Below are positions 9,077 to 18,427 of a DNA stretch of 64,000 bases, piece after piece. The DNA comes from Clostridiales bacterium. GTDB lineage: Bacteria > Bacillota > Clostridia > Christensenellales > Borkfalkiaceae. A model generated the notes under the pieces. The model did not search any database and had not been told where the DNA came from. It was given only the letters and a program-made list of their open reading frames with translations. The stretch spans positions 38,048 to 102,047 of the forward strand of contig SVIP01000002.1 of NCBI GenBank assembly GCA_015069425.1, in the 5' to 3' direction. Made by a program: the position numbers and the translations under genes. Position 1 is the stretch's first letter. Each line of letters starts with the position of its first letter.

Positions 9077-10192
9077 TTATTTTAAATTTTCGGGATTTAA
9101 GACGGTTAAATCGTCTGGAACGAACAATCCGTCTTTTCTAATTAGTTCTCCGTCAAGATAAATTTCTCCACCGCCGTATTCTTTGGTTTGAATTTGAACT
9201 AAATCCCAATGAATAGCCGAAACGTTTCCATTGTCGCAATCGTCATAACAAGAGCCGGGCGTGAAATGAATTGAGCCAGAAATTTTTTCGTCAAACAAAA
9301 TATCCCCCATTGGACGATTTATATACGGGTTTACTCCAAAAGCAAACTCGCCTATATACCTTGCCCCTTCGTCGGTGTTTAAGATAGCGTTTAGTTTTTC
9401 GGTATCGTTTGCGATAGCATTGATAATTTTGCCGTCTTTAAATGTCAAGGAAACATTTTCAAACTTAAATCCGTTCTCAACTGACGGTGCGTTATAAGTA
9501 ATTACACCGTTTACGCTGTTCCTTACGGGTGCTGTATAAATTTCCCCATCGGGAATATTGCGTTTCCCCGAACACTTTTTACTGCCTATACCTTTAATAG
9601 AAAAGGAAATATCAGTATCTTTTGCTATAATTCTAACTTTATCAGCCTTATCTAAGCGCGCTTTTAATGCGTCCATCGCCCTATCCATTTTAGAATAATC
9701 AAGATTACAAACCTTAAAATAAAAATCTTCAAAAGAGTCGGTACTCATACCCGCTTGTTGTGCCATGCCTTGGTTAGGATAGCGAAGCACAACCCACTTT
9801 GTTTTTTTCACTCTAAGTTCATGATGAACGGGGTGGGAATAAAATTCGCTTTCTATCTGCATATTTTTTTCAGGAACGTCAGATAATTCGTTGCAATTTT
9901 CTCCGCCACGAACACCTATGTAAGCGTCCATTTCTTGCATACGGAAAGAGTCGTACTTTGCCTTTAGTTTTGCGTATTCTTCGGTATTACCTAAAAGAAG
10001 TTCTCTAGTAACCCTATTGTCGTATATCTCCACGAAAGGGTATGCCCCTACAGCGTAAGCCTCTTTAACGAGTGCGTTGACTAGCATATAGTCAATACCC
10101 TTAGCCTCTATAAGTACTTTTTCGCCTTTTTTAAGTTCACACGAATAATTAATAAGCCCTTTTGCGAGCGCGTTAATTCTTTGGTCTTGCAT
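9077..10192 (-). CDS. M29-family aminopeptidase (AmpS/thermophilic type)
   Basis: 371 residues, the normal length for peptidase family M29. Visible family signatures are RGGENCNELSDV near residue 95, the HPVHHELR segment, LRYPNQGMAQQAGM, and in the C-terminal half NDTEKLNAIL, ARYIGEFAFGVNP and the metal-ligand region GSIHFTPGSCYDDC followed by SAIHWDLVQI. These are cobalt- or zinc-dependent exo-aminopeptidases of the cytoplasm. The family is recognised with good confidence; the exact substrate preference is not. It is monocistronic, read away from the aldolase gene, and separated from gapdh by the gapdh promoter. Confidence 0.93.
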   Translation of the reverse strand: MQDQRINALAKGLINYSCELKKGEKVLIEAKGIDYMLVNALVKEAYAVGAYPFVEIYDNRVTRELLLGNTEEYAKLKAKYDSFRMQEMDAYIGVRGGENCNELSDVPEKNMQIESEFYSHPVHHELRVKKTKWVVLRYPNQGMAQQAGMSTDSFEDFYFKVCNLDYSKMDRAMDALKARLDKADKVRIIAKDTDISFSIKGIGSKKCSGKRNIPDGEIYTAPVRNSVNGVITYNAPSVENGFKFENVSLTFKDGKIINAIANDTEKLNAILNTDEGARYIGEFAFGVNPYINRPMGDILFDEKISGSIHFTPGSCYDDCDNGNVSAIHWDLVQIQTKEYGGGEIYLDGELIRKDGLFVPDDLTVLNPENLK

Positions 10193-10289
10193 ATTAAACC
10201 ACCTTTTTTACATTATATCAAAAATATTATACTACTTAACCGCTTTTTTATAAAGTATTTTCATTTAAATTTAAAATTTATTTGCTAAT

Positions 10290-10331
10290 TTGACAAAAAC
10301 AATATATAATATATCTTGACCATATGTGGTC
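10290..10331 (+). promoter_or_regulatory. Promoter and operator region of fba
   Basis: TTGACA lies at 10290-10295, with TATCTT (10312) at 16 bases or TATAAT (10305) at a too-short 9 bases as possible -10 boxes. The dyad GACCA-TATG-TGGTC at 10318-10331 has perfect 5-base arms next to the likely start of transcription and may bind a regulator. Confidence 0.45.
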
Positions 10332-10385
10332 TGTATAACAATTTGAAAAAAATTTATATTTAAAATATTTTGGAGGAACATACAA

Positions 10386-11366
10386 ATGGCATTAGTAAAC
10401 TCAAAGAAAATGTTCGAGCAAGCTTACAAAAACGGCTATGCAATCGGTGCATTTAACGTAAACAACATGGAAATCGTTCAAGGTATTACCGAAGCGTGTA
10501 AAGAAGAAAACGCTCCTGTAATTTTACAAGTTAGCAAAGGCGCAAGAGCTTATGCAAACCATACCTATCTCGTAAAATTAGTTGAAGCTGCAGTTAAGGA
10601 ATGTCCTGAAATTCCAATCGTTCTTCACCTTGACCACGGTCCCGACTTTGAAACTTGTAAGTCTTGCATCGACGGCGGTTTCACTTCTGTTATGATTGAC
10701 GGAAGCCACCTTCCTTTTGAAGAAAACATCGCTCTTACCAAAAAGGTAGTTGACTACGCTCACGAACGTGGCGTTACAGTTGAAGGCGAACTCGGAACTT
10801 TAGCAGGTATCGAAGACGACGTTAAAGTTGAACACGGTGCTGAAAGCTACACCAAACCTGAAGAAGTTATCGAATTCGTAACCAGAACTGGTGTTGACAG
10901 CTTAGCAATCGCAATCGGAACTAGCCACGGTGCATATAAGTTCAAACCCGAACAATGCACCAGAAACGAAGAAGGTATCTTAGTTCCACCTGCACTCCGT
11001 TTCGACATCTTAGAAGAAGTTTCTAAAAAACTCCCTGGTTTCCCAATCGTTTTACACGGTTCTTCTTCAGTTCCACAAGACTACGTTAAAATGGTAAACG
11101 ACAACGGCGGTAAAATGCCCGACGCTATCGGTGTTCCAGAAGAACAACTCAGAAAGGCTGCTGAACTTTCAGTTTGCAAAATCAATATCGACTCTGACCT
11201 CCGTTTAGCAATGACCGGTACTATCCGTCAATTCTTCAACGAAAAACCCGACAAGTTCGACCCAAGAGAATACTTAAAACCTGCACGTGCTAACATCAAA
11301 GAAATCGTTAGACATAAACTTAAGAACGTTCTTGGTTGCGCAGGCAAAGCAGACGAATGCAAATAA
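10386..11366 (+). CDS. fba: Class II fructose-bisphosphate aldolase
   Basis: 326 residues. It cleaves fructose-1,6-bisphosphate into glyceraldehyde-3-phosphate and dihydroxyacetone phosphate. Zinc-site motifs are plain: LHLDHGPDFETC, VEGELGTLAGIEDDV with the metal-binding glutamate, the histidine in GTSHGAYKF, LHGSSSVP, and NIDSDLR near the end. GGAGG at 10372-10376 precedes the ATG by 9 bases. The codon choice is visibly biased (AAC, GAA, TTC), as expected of a highly expressed gene. The gene stands alone between its own promoter and a strong 18-base terminator stem. Together with gapdh 1.4 kb away it supplies central glycolysis. Confidence 0.98.
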   Translation: MALVNSKKMFEQAYKNGYAIGAFNVNNMEIVQGITEACKEENAPVILQVSKGARAYANHTYLVKLVEAAVKECPEIPIVLHLDHGPDFETCKSCIDGGFTSVMIDGSHLPFEENIALTKKVVDYAHERGVTVEGELGTLAGIEDDVKVEHGAESYTKPEEVIEFVTRTGVDSLAIAIGTSHGAYKFKPEQCTRNEEGILVPPALRFDILEEVSKKLPGFPIVLHGSSSVPQDYVKMVNDNGGKMPDAIGVPEEQLRKAAELSVCKINIDSDLRLAMTGTIRQFFNEKPDKFDPREYLKPARANIKEIVRHKLKNVLGCAGKADECK

Positions 11367-11382
11367 TAATTAATAAATAATA

Positions 11383-11427
11383 AACATAAGAGGTTGTTAG
11401 AAAATCTAACAACCTCTTATGTTTTTA
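11383..11427 (+). terminator. Terminator of fba
   Basis: Perfect 18-base arms (AACATAAGAGGTTGTTAG and its complement) around a 5-base AAAAT loop, ending in GTTTTT. Confidence 0.95.
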
Positions 11428-11483
11428 AACTGTGTAGCAACAACTAGGCTTTTAGTTTTGTTTCGCGACTAACGAAGTTTGTT

Positions 11484-11556
11484 TATCAAAATCTTGATAA
11501 TTTAATTATAATATCAATATCTTGATAAGTCAAGCAATAATATCAATATTTTGATA
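11484..11556. promoter_or_regulatory. Three palindromic operators in front of an XRE regulator
   Basis: TATCAA-N4-TTGATA occurs three times with perfect arms, at 11484-11499, 11512-11527 and 11541-11556, centre to centre 28 and 29 bases. A TATAAT at 11507-11512 lies between the first and second copies, so binding would cover the promoter. The regulator starts at 11580, which suggests autoregulation by cooperative dimers. Confidence 0.8.
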
Positions 11557-11579
11557 TTATTTTTTCGGAGATAAAAATT

Positions 11580-11777
11580 ATGTACGGAAAAAATATAAAA
11601 GATATTAGAATAATGAAAAACAAAACTCAACAAGAAGTATCTAAAAATACAGGATTACCGCAAAATACAATTAGTTGGATAGAAAACGATAAAGGCATTC
11701 CTAATATTCAACAATGTATCAAATTAGCGGATTATTATAATATAAGTTTAGACGAATTAGTAGGTCGAGATTTTTAA
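11580..11777 (+). CDS. XRE-family helix-turn-helix regulator
   Basis: 65 residues consisting of one HTH_3 domain: IKDIRIMKNKTQQEVSKNTGLPQNTISWIEND, then IPNIQQCIKLADYYNISLDELVGR. CGGAG lies 10 bases before the ATG. There is no ligand or dimerisation domain beyond the HTH. Small proteins like this usually act as autorepressors or master switches in phage, conjugative or accessory loci, yet no such locus is adjacent. The three dyads directly upstream are the obvious binding sites. The targets beyond its own promoter are unknown. Confidence 0.93.
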   Translation: MYGKNIKDIRIMKNKTQQEVSKNTGLPQNTISWIENDKGIPNIQQCIKLADYYNISLDELVGRDF

Positions 11778-11810
11778 GAAATAATTCAAACGTCTTTTTT
11801 GTGTTAAAAT

Positions 11811-11850
11811 AAAGCACACTACATTTGCAAAATGCAGTGTGCTTTTATTG
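11811..11850. terminator. Bidirectional terminator between the XRE gene and groL
   Basis: AAAGCACACT/AGTGTGCTTT arms with an inner pairing region around TTGCAAAA. U-rich tails follow on both strands, so it can end both the XRE and the groESL transcripts. Confidence 0.88.
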
Positions 11851-11888
11851 TTTATTTAGTTATTGCTTTCCCCATAGGGAAAACAAGA

Positions 11889-13529
<1,641 letters not shown>

Positions 13530-13532
13530 TTA

Positions 13533-13817
13533 TTACTCTACTATAGCCAATATATCGCTTTGACGGATAATAGTTAATTCCTTTCCGTCTACCTTGAATT
13601 CACTGCCTGCATATTTAGAATAAAGTATAGTATCGCCTACCTTAACTTGCATTACTATCTCTTTACCATCTATAACCCCACCAGGTCCTACTGCAACGAT
13701 TTTTGCCATCTGTTGTTTTTCTTGTGATGCTGATGGAAGAATAAATCCACTTTGAGTTTTTTCTTCTGTTTCTAAGCTCTCGACTACTACTTTGTCGAAT
13801 AAAGGTCTAACCTTCAT
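13533..13817 (-). CDS. groES: 10 kDa co-chaperonin GroES
   Basis: 94 residues: MKVRPLFDKVVVE, the mobile loop ETEEKTQSGFILP, VGPGGVIDGKE and DTILYSKYAGSEFKVDGKE are all standard GroES features. GroES caps the GroEL ring. It is the first gene of the operon; GGAGG at 13830-13826 precedes the ATG by 8 bases, and the promoter plus CIRCE element lie immediately upstream. Confidence 0.99.
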   Translation of the reverse strand: MKVRPLFDKVVVESLETEEKTQSGFILPSASQEKQQMAKIVAVGPGGVIDGKEIVMQVKVGDTILYSKYAGSEFKVDGKELTIIRQSDILAIVE

Positions 13818-13838
13818 TTTAAATACCTCCGTTTGCTT

Positions 13839-13865
13839 TTAGCACTCTCATTGTTCAAGTGCTAA
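13839..13865 (-). promoter_or_regulatory. CIRCE element (HrcA operator) of groESL
   Basis: TTAGCACTC-N9-AAGTGCTAA on the plus strand. This matches the TTAGCACTC-N9-GAGTGCTAA consensus with one changed base in the right arm. It lies between the promoter and the groES start. Confidence 0.96.
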
Positions 13866-13870
13866 CATTT

Positions 13871-13898
13871 ATTATAAACACTTAAATAAATTTGTCAA
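13871..13898 (-). promoter_or_regulatory. Promoter of groESL
   Basis: Minus strand TTGACA, 16-base spacer, TATAAT, a near-consensus vegetative promoter directly upstream of CIRCE. Confidence 0.92.
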
Positions 13899-13991
13899 CA
13901 GTTTATGCACTAATTCTTTAATTTTTTTGGGATTTTTTTCCTGCTCTAATTTTTTTATGGCATATAAAGACAAAAAATGCATATTTAACGA

Positions 13992-14016
13992 AAAAAGAGA
14001 GCCTCGCTCTCTTTTT
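13992..14016 (-). terminator. Terminator of the gene at 14038
   Basis: AAAAAGAGAGC, a 3-base loop and GCTCTCTTTTT. Read on the minus strand it ends in a run of U. Confidence 0.85.
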
Positions 14017-14037
14017 CTATTCTTTAACTATTGCTTA

Positions 14038-14580
14038 CTATTTCACTAATTGACCAACCAAGTCCGCCTTAACGAAACGTGTCTTGCTTTCAATTCCTTT
14101 ATTCTCAATAAGTGCGTCAATAAGCTTCATTGCGTTCTTAAAGCCTCTGTCACTCTTTACTTTAACAGTAAACGGAACTTCAACGTGCGTTTTAACGTTG
14201 GATAAGTCTTTTTGGAAATAAATATTTTCATCAAACGCTTTGGGATCTAATGCCAAGTGAAGCTTAAGCGCTTTACCACGAATTGTCATCTTTGCAATGA
14301 GTTCTCTTCCATTACGATAAGACACGCCTCTTGAAGACACACGCATATTAATATTTCTCAAACTCTTGAACTTATTATTAATAGCGTTAACGTATTCTTT
14401 AGTTTTTTCGTCCATGTTCCCAATTTTATCAGTGAAAGGAATACGACGTTTGCTATCTACACTTGAATCAACTTTCTTTTCAACCTTTTTTTCGGTAACA
14501 GGTGTTTCTTCAACAACAGTAGTTGCTACAACTTCTGCCTTTTTTTCTTTTTTGCCGAAAAGTTTAGAAAATAATCCCAT
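14038..14580 (-). CDS. Conserved Clostridia-type protein of unknown function
   Basis: 180 residues. An N-terminal stretch of about 45 residues (MGLFSKLFGKKEKK, then Val/Thr/Glu/Lys repeats) is low complexity and probably disordered. The rest is one domain with NAINNKFKSLRNINMRVSSRGVSYRNGR, LIAKMTIRGKALKLHLALDP and HVEVPFTVKVKSDRGFKNAMKLI. I have seen this domain pattern, often repeated, in proteins of gut Clostridia that have no established function. The lysine/arginine-rich pattern may mean nucleic-acid or envelope binding, but that is a guess. It is a single-gene unit with its own promoter and terminator. Confidence 0.8.
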   Translation of the reverse strand: MGLFSKLFGKKEKKAEVVATTVVEETPVTEKKVEKKVDSSVDSKRRIPFTDKIGNMDEKTKEYVNAINNKFKSLRNINMRVSSRGVSYRNGRELIAKMTIRGKALKLHLALDPKAFDENIYFQKDLSNVKTHVEVPFTVKVKSDRGFKNAMKLIDALIENKGIESKTRFVKADLVGQLVK

Positions 14581-14633
14581 AGTTTTACTCCTCTTTATAA
14601 ATTTAAGGTATAAATATATTCATACTTTATAAA

Positions 14634-14662
14634 ATTATAACATAATAACACACAGTTGTCAA
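14634..14662 (-). promoter_or_regulatory. Promoter of the gene at 14038
   Basis: Minus strand TTGACA, 17-base spacer, TATAAT. The transcript would have a leader of about 45 bases. Confidence 0.85.
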
Positions 14663-14710
14663 TGTTTATTTTAGTTGTTTTGTCCCTAAAAGCACAATAA
14701 ACTCTAGCAA

Positions 14711-16174
14711 TTATTGTCTTTTTGGCTCACAAGTTACGTTTATTCCAAGTTTTTTAAGCGTCATTTCATCTACGGCAGAAATTATTACCGACGAGTGCAT
14801 TTGTGCGTCTTTAAGTTTTCCTAACTGGTCTAGCGCAAGTTTTGCCGTATCGTTTGTCGCTGCGCTGACTGCAAGCGACAACAAAACTTCGTCTGTATGT
14901 AATCTAGGATTTATACTTCCCATGTGATTTACTTTTAGTTTTTGAATAGGCTCTATAACCTTTGAAGAAATAATATCTATCTCGTCATCAATACCCGCAA
15001 GCGCCTTTAGTGCGTTTAGTAACACCGCTGCACTAGCCCCTAAAAGTTTGCCCGTCTTGCCCGTAACAAGCGTTCCGTCCGTAGTTTGAAGTGCGCAACT
15101 AGGTCCGCCTGTTCTTATAGCAAGTTCAAGTGTAGGCTTTACAACTTCTCTATCGTTTATACTTATACCTAGTCTACGCATAAGTATTTCAAGTTTACTA
15201 ATTACTTCCTTACCAATAACACCCTTAAGAACGTCAATTTGCGCAGAATAATATCTGCGTATAATTTCCTGTCTAGACGCTTCTTGAACGATTTTCTCAT
15301 CTATTATACAGTAGCCTGCCATATTTACGCCCATATCGGTAGGCGATTTATAAGGACATTCTCCTAGCACTTTACAAAGCATTGCTGAAAGCACAGGGAA
15401 AATCTCAACGTCTCTATTGTAGTTAACCGCCATAGTTCCGTACGTTTCTAGGTGGAACGGGTCAATCATATTCATATCGTTAAGGTCTGCCGTTGCAGCC
15501 TCGTACGCAGCGTTTACGGGGTGATTAAGCGGTAAATTCCACACTGGGAAAGTTTCATATTTAGCATATCCCGCTTTTACCCCACGTTTATTTTCGTGAT
15601 AAAGTTGCGATAGACAAGTTGCCATCTTTCCGCTACCAGGTCCAGGAGCGGTAACAACTACTAGCGGACGAGTAGTAACCACGTATTCGTTTTTACCATA
15701 TCCCTCGTCACTAACGATTTTTTCAACTTCTGACGGATACCCTTCGATTGCGTAGTGTCTATAGACCTTTATGCCTCGATTTTCCAAACGCTTTTTAAAC
15801 GCCTCAACTGACGGTTGAGAGGCAAAGCGTGTAAGAACAACACTCCCAACGTAAAAGCCTTTATCAACAAAAATGTCGATAAGCCTTAAAACGTCTAAAT
15901 CGTATGTTATACCTAGGTCACTTCTCTTTTTGTTCTTTTCAATGTCGTTTGCGTTGATTACAATTAAAATTTCCGCTTGGTCTTTTAATTGTGACAACAT
16001 TTTAATTTTGCTGTCAGGCTCAAATCCAGGTAAAACTCTAGATGCGTGATAATCGTCGAAAAGTTTTCCGCCGAATTCCAAATACAGTTTGTCACCAAAC
16101 ATTTTTATACGCTCTAAAATTTTCGCAGACTGCATTTCTAGATATTTCTTGTTGTCAAACCCACGCATTTCCAT
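14711..16174 (-). CDS. DUF1846 family protein
   Basis: 487 residues, the usual size of DUF1846 proteins, which are common in Firmicutes and have no agreed function. The start region KKYLEMQSAKILERIKMFGDKLYLEFGGKLFDDYHASRVLPGF is typical of the family. A P-loop-like VVTAPGPGSGKMATC lies at residues 173-187 (GPGSGK at 178-183), so nucleotide binding is plausible. AAGGAG precedes the start. It begins 14 bases after the PqqD-like gene, and all three genes of this unit share the promoter at 17216-17244. That ties DUF1846 here to a kinase and a peptide-binding-type protein. Two terminal ATGs (16174 and 16168) are both possible. Confidence 0.92.
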   Translation of the reverse strand: MEMRGFDNKKYLEMQSAKILERIKMFGDKLYLEFGGKLFDDYHASRVLPGFEPDSKIKMLSQLKDQAEILIVINANDIEKNKKRSDLGITYDLDVLRLIDIFVDKGFYVGSVVLTRFASQPSVEAFKKRLENRGIKVYRHYAIEGYPSEVEKIVSDEGYGKNEYVVTTRPLVVVTAPGPGSGKMATCLSQLYHENKRGVKAGYAKYETFPVWNLPLNHPVNAAYEAATADLNDMNMIDPFHLETYGTMAVNYNRDVEIFPVLSAMLCKVLGECPYKSPTDMGVNMAGYCIIDEKIVQEASRQEIIRRYYSAQIDVLKGVIGKEVISKLEILMRRLGISINDREVVKPTLELAIRTGGPSCALQTTDGTLVTGKTGKLLGASAAVLLNALKALAGIDDEIDIISSKVIEPIQKLKVNHMGSINPRLHTDEVLLSLAVSAATNDTAKLALDQLGKLKDAQMHSSVIISAVDEMTLKKLGINVTCEPKRQ

Positions 16175-16188
16175 CGTTTGTAAACTCC

Positions 16189-16452
16189 TTAATTTAGCAA
16201 CTTTGCTCCTTGTATCTTATCAATAAAAGACCTAACGTCTTTTCTTGCCAATTCTTCTTCCACGTCGTATTCATTTAGTAACGCTTGAACTAAATCTTCT
16301 TCTTCCGCACCATCTTGTAGTCTTTTCCACAAAAACGCACCCGTTTCGTTGAGATTTATTACGCCGTTAAACTCTTTTACCGCACTGCCGACTGCTACAA
16401 CTATATAGTTTCCAGCCACTTCACGCAGTATAAATCCTTGCTTAATTTTCAT
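16189..16452 (-). CDS. PqqD-like peptide-binding protein
   Basis: 87 residues resembling the PqqD (RRE, RiPP recognition element) family: FILREVAGNYIVV, VKEFNGVINLNETGAFLWKRLQDGAEEEDLVQALLNEYDV and VRSFIDKIQGAKLL. PqqD folds bind a precursor peptide and present it to a modifying enzyme. Its start overlaps the stop of the HprK-like kinase by one base, so the two are translationally coupled. A kinase plus PqqD pair is known from peptide natural-product clusters, but no radical-SAM enzyme, cyclase, peptidase, exporter or obvious precursor peptide is nearby. Confidence 0.85.
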   Translation of the reverse strand: MKIKQGFILREVAGNYIVVAVGSAVKEFNGVINLNETGAFLWKRLQDGAEEEDLVQALLNEYDVEEELARKDVRSFIDKIQGAKLLN

Positions 16453-17165
16453 TATTCCTCTCCTTTACTCATTACATTATACGAAAGTTCTGCCGCCTCT
16501 CGTGAAATATTACACCCTAAAGAGTACAATTTAACGCTAGTTAGCATCTTATCTATTATGTTCAATAGTTTATCCATTTTATCAAGTTCAGTTGGACGGA
16601 TTGTTTGATTTAATATTGTCAAAAGCATTTCCGTACTATCCGCCTTGGTTATAGTATTTTCTTTTGCTTGATAAATTTTACAAATCGCCTTTATTTTCGC
16701 CCTTGCGTTAGTGTCAAGTCTGTGTTTGCCGTTCCAAGGCGTTCCGTATACGTAAAAATCTCCGTCAATATAGCGAATTATGGGTTTATCATCGTTAATC
16801 ATAACCGCTCTGTCACCAAGCATTTCTCTCCAAAGTCTTGCGTGAGTAGACTTCCCCGTTCCGCTAGGTGCAGTAAACAAATACGCCTCGTTATCAACCA
16901 TTATCGCACTGCTGTGAAAAATTATCCCGTCCACCTCGCTTAAAGTATAATCGCAAAGTTTTCTAAACAAGGCTAAGCTTTCTAAATATGCCTCTGGAAA
17001 CTCGGGCGCAAGCGCTTTTTCATACGCAATATCATCTTGCGTCATAATCGCAGTAAAAACAGGTTGCTCCTCCCCGCTGTATTCATAATTTTTACAAAGG
17101 GCAGGCGTATATTTATAAATGAGTTTAGCGTCAAAAACAACGTCTGCTATTTTGTATCTGTGCAT
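16452..17165 (-). CDS. HprK-like serine kinase
   Basis: 237 residues. Walker A is APSGTGKST near residue 120, followed by HARLW and INDDKPIIR, and later GTPWNGKHRLDTNARA, all typical of the HPr kinase/phosphorylase fold. It lacks the N-terminal domain and the HprK signature of true CcpA-pathway HprK, so it belongs to the HprK-related family that travels with PqqD-like proteins. Homologues in lasso-peptide clusters phosphorylate a serine of the precursor peptide. The target here is unknown. It is the first gene of a three-gene operon with the PqqD-like and DUF1846 genes. Confidence 0.85.
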   Translation of the reverse strand: MHRYKIADVVFDAKLIYKYTPALCKNYEYSGEEQPVFTAIMTQDDIAYEKALAPEFPEAYLESLALFRKLCDYTLSEVDGIIFHSSAIMVDNEAYLFTAPSGTGKSTHARLWREMLGDRAVMINDDKPIIRYIDGDFYVYGTPWNGKHRLDTNARAKIKAICKIYQAKENTITKADSTEMLLTILNQTIRPTELDKMDKLLNIIDKMLTSVKLYSLGCNISREAAELSYNVMSKGEE

Positions 17166-17215
17166 TTTCCGTCCCCGTATCGATAAATTTCGATAAAAAT
17201 TAAAATTCGCTTATT

Positions 17216-17244
17216 ATTTTATCAAAGCACACGAACTTTGTCAA
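17216..17244 (-). promoter_or_regulatory. Promoter of the kinase-PqqD-DUF1846 operon
   Basis: Minus strand TTGACA, 17-base spacer, TAAAAT, about 50 bases before the kinase start. Confidence 0.8.
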
Positions 17245-17251
17245 TATAAAT

Positions 17252-17280
17252 TTGATTTTTAAATTAATTTTATATATAAT
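17252..17280 (+). promoter_or_regulatory. Promoter of apbE
   Basis: TTGATT, 17-base spacer, TATAAT, about 30 bases before the apbE start. It stands back to back with the operon promoter on the other strand. Confidence 0.75.
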
Positions 17281-17311
17281 AATAACAAGTAAACCGTTTA
17301 TCGGAGCAAAT

Positions 17312-18382
17312 ATGAAAAAACTTTGTAAATTTTTATGGATTTTAACAGCGGTCATTATCGTAATTTCTTGTTGCGCTTGCAAAAAAAATCAGGGTGGTAT
17401 TTTAGACCTAACCTATTTTAACACCGCAATCCACGTTGAAACGCACGACACGCCTATAAATAACAAAACCGCCACGGAAATTAAAAATGTCTTGCAAGGT
17501 TTAGAAAACCGATTTGATGCAAACAAACAGTCTTCACTAATTTACACTTTTAACCATGCAATAAGAGATACTGAAATTGACAATTTAACCGAACAAGATG
17601 CCGAAATTTTACAAAAAGTACAACTCGCTTACACTTTAACCGATGGTTATTATAATCCTACAATATATCCACTCGTTAAATTATGGGGCTTTTCACCTTT
17701 TACTTTTACCGCAAATTTTACCCCACCGACAAAAGAGCAAATAAACCAAACTCTACCTTTTATCCACTTTGACAAAATTGTTATTGACTATCAAAACAAA
17801 TCCTTAAAAAAGACTGACGATTTTACTAAACTGGATTTTGGGGGAATAATAAAGGGATATGCGTCTGATATTGTTGCAACAGTTCTTAAAAATGCAGGTC
17901 ATACCAGTGGTTACGTCAATATTGGCGGAAGTAGTTTAACCCTTCTTTCCGTACAGTCATTGGGCATTAGACACCCACTAAAAGCGGGCAAAACTATACT
18001 TAGTGTAAACACAAATGGAATGCATAACCTTTCGGTTTCAACAAGTGGTGATTATGAAAGATTTCACATAGATACAAACGGTAATAAATATAGCCACTTA
18101 ATAAACCCCTTTGACGGTTACCCTACTAAAACGGGAATTCGCAGTGCCACTATTATTGGAACTGACGGTGCAATAAACGATGCGTCTACAACCGCACTTT
18201 GCTTATATCAATATAAAAGCAATGAATTAAATGAGTTTATAACCCGTATTATTGAACGCTACCCCGACTGTATGTTCTTTTTAGTATACGATAGTGACGG
18301 TGTAAAAGAAATTTATACAAATAAAAAACAGGGTGAAGATTTCACCCTGCAAGATACCGATTATACAGTAGTTAATTTTTAA
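17312..18382 (+). CDS. apbE: ApbE-family FAD:protein FMN transferase lipoprotein
   Basis: 356 residues from ATG 17312, chosen because CGGAG precedes it and the product then begins with a lipoprotein signal peptide (MKKLCKFLWILTAVIIVI, cysteines at the lipobox SCCAC). ApbE proteins transfer FMN from FAD onto threonines of exported redox proteins such as RnfG, NqrC or extracellular reductases. Key motifs are LDFGGIIKGYASD, GYVNIGGSS, the HLINPFDGYPT loop and IIGTDGAINDASTTAL, the Mg- and FAD-binding segment. No Rnf, Nqr or flavin-accepting protein is encoded within the window, so the target is not known from context. Confidence 0.92.
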   Translation: MKKLCKFLWILTAVIIVISCCACKKNQGGILDLTYFNTAIHVETHDTPINNKTATEIKNVLQGLENRFDANKQSSLIYTFNHAIRDTEIDNLTEQDAEILQKVQLAYTLTDGYYNPTIYPLVKLWGFSPFTFTANFTPPTKEQINQTLPFIHFDKIVIDYQNKSLKKTDDFTKLDFGGIIKGYASDIVATVLKNAGHTSGYVNIGGSSLTLLSVQSLGIRHPLKAGKTILSVNTNGMHNLSVSTSGDYERFHIDTNGNKYSHLINPFDGYPTKTGIRSATIIGTDGAINDASTTALCLYQYKSNELNEFITRIIERYPDCMFFLVYDSDGVKEIYTNKKQGEDFTLQDTDYTVVNF

Positions 18383-18396
18383 ATCACACATATTTT

Positions 18397-18427
18397 AGCC
18401 GTTGCGATAGGCAACGGCTTTTTTTAT
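18397..18427. terminator. Terminator between apbE and the ABC permease
   Basis: AGCCGTTGC, GATA loop, GCAACGGCT, then seven T. It serves apbE on the plus strand. The convergent permease gene ends inside its T-run. Confidence 0.9.

Noticed and set aside
11580..11777. Toxin-antitoxin pair at the lone XRE gene
   Set aside because: No partner frame with its own ribosome binding site lies on either side before the terminators.
16452..17165. True HPr kinase/phosphorylase (hprK)
   Set aside because: The protein lacks the N-terminal domain and the HprK signature, is shorter, and is coupled to a PqqD-like gene.
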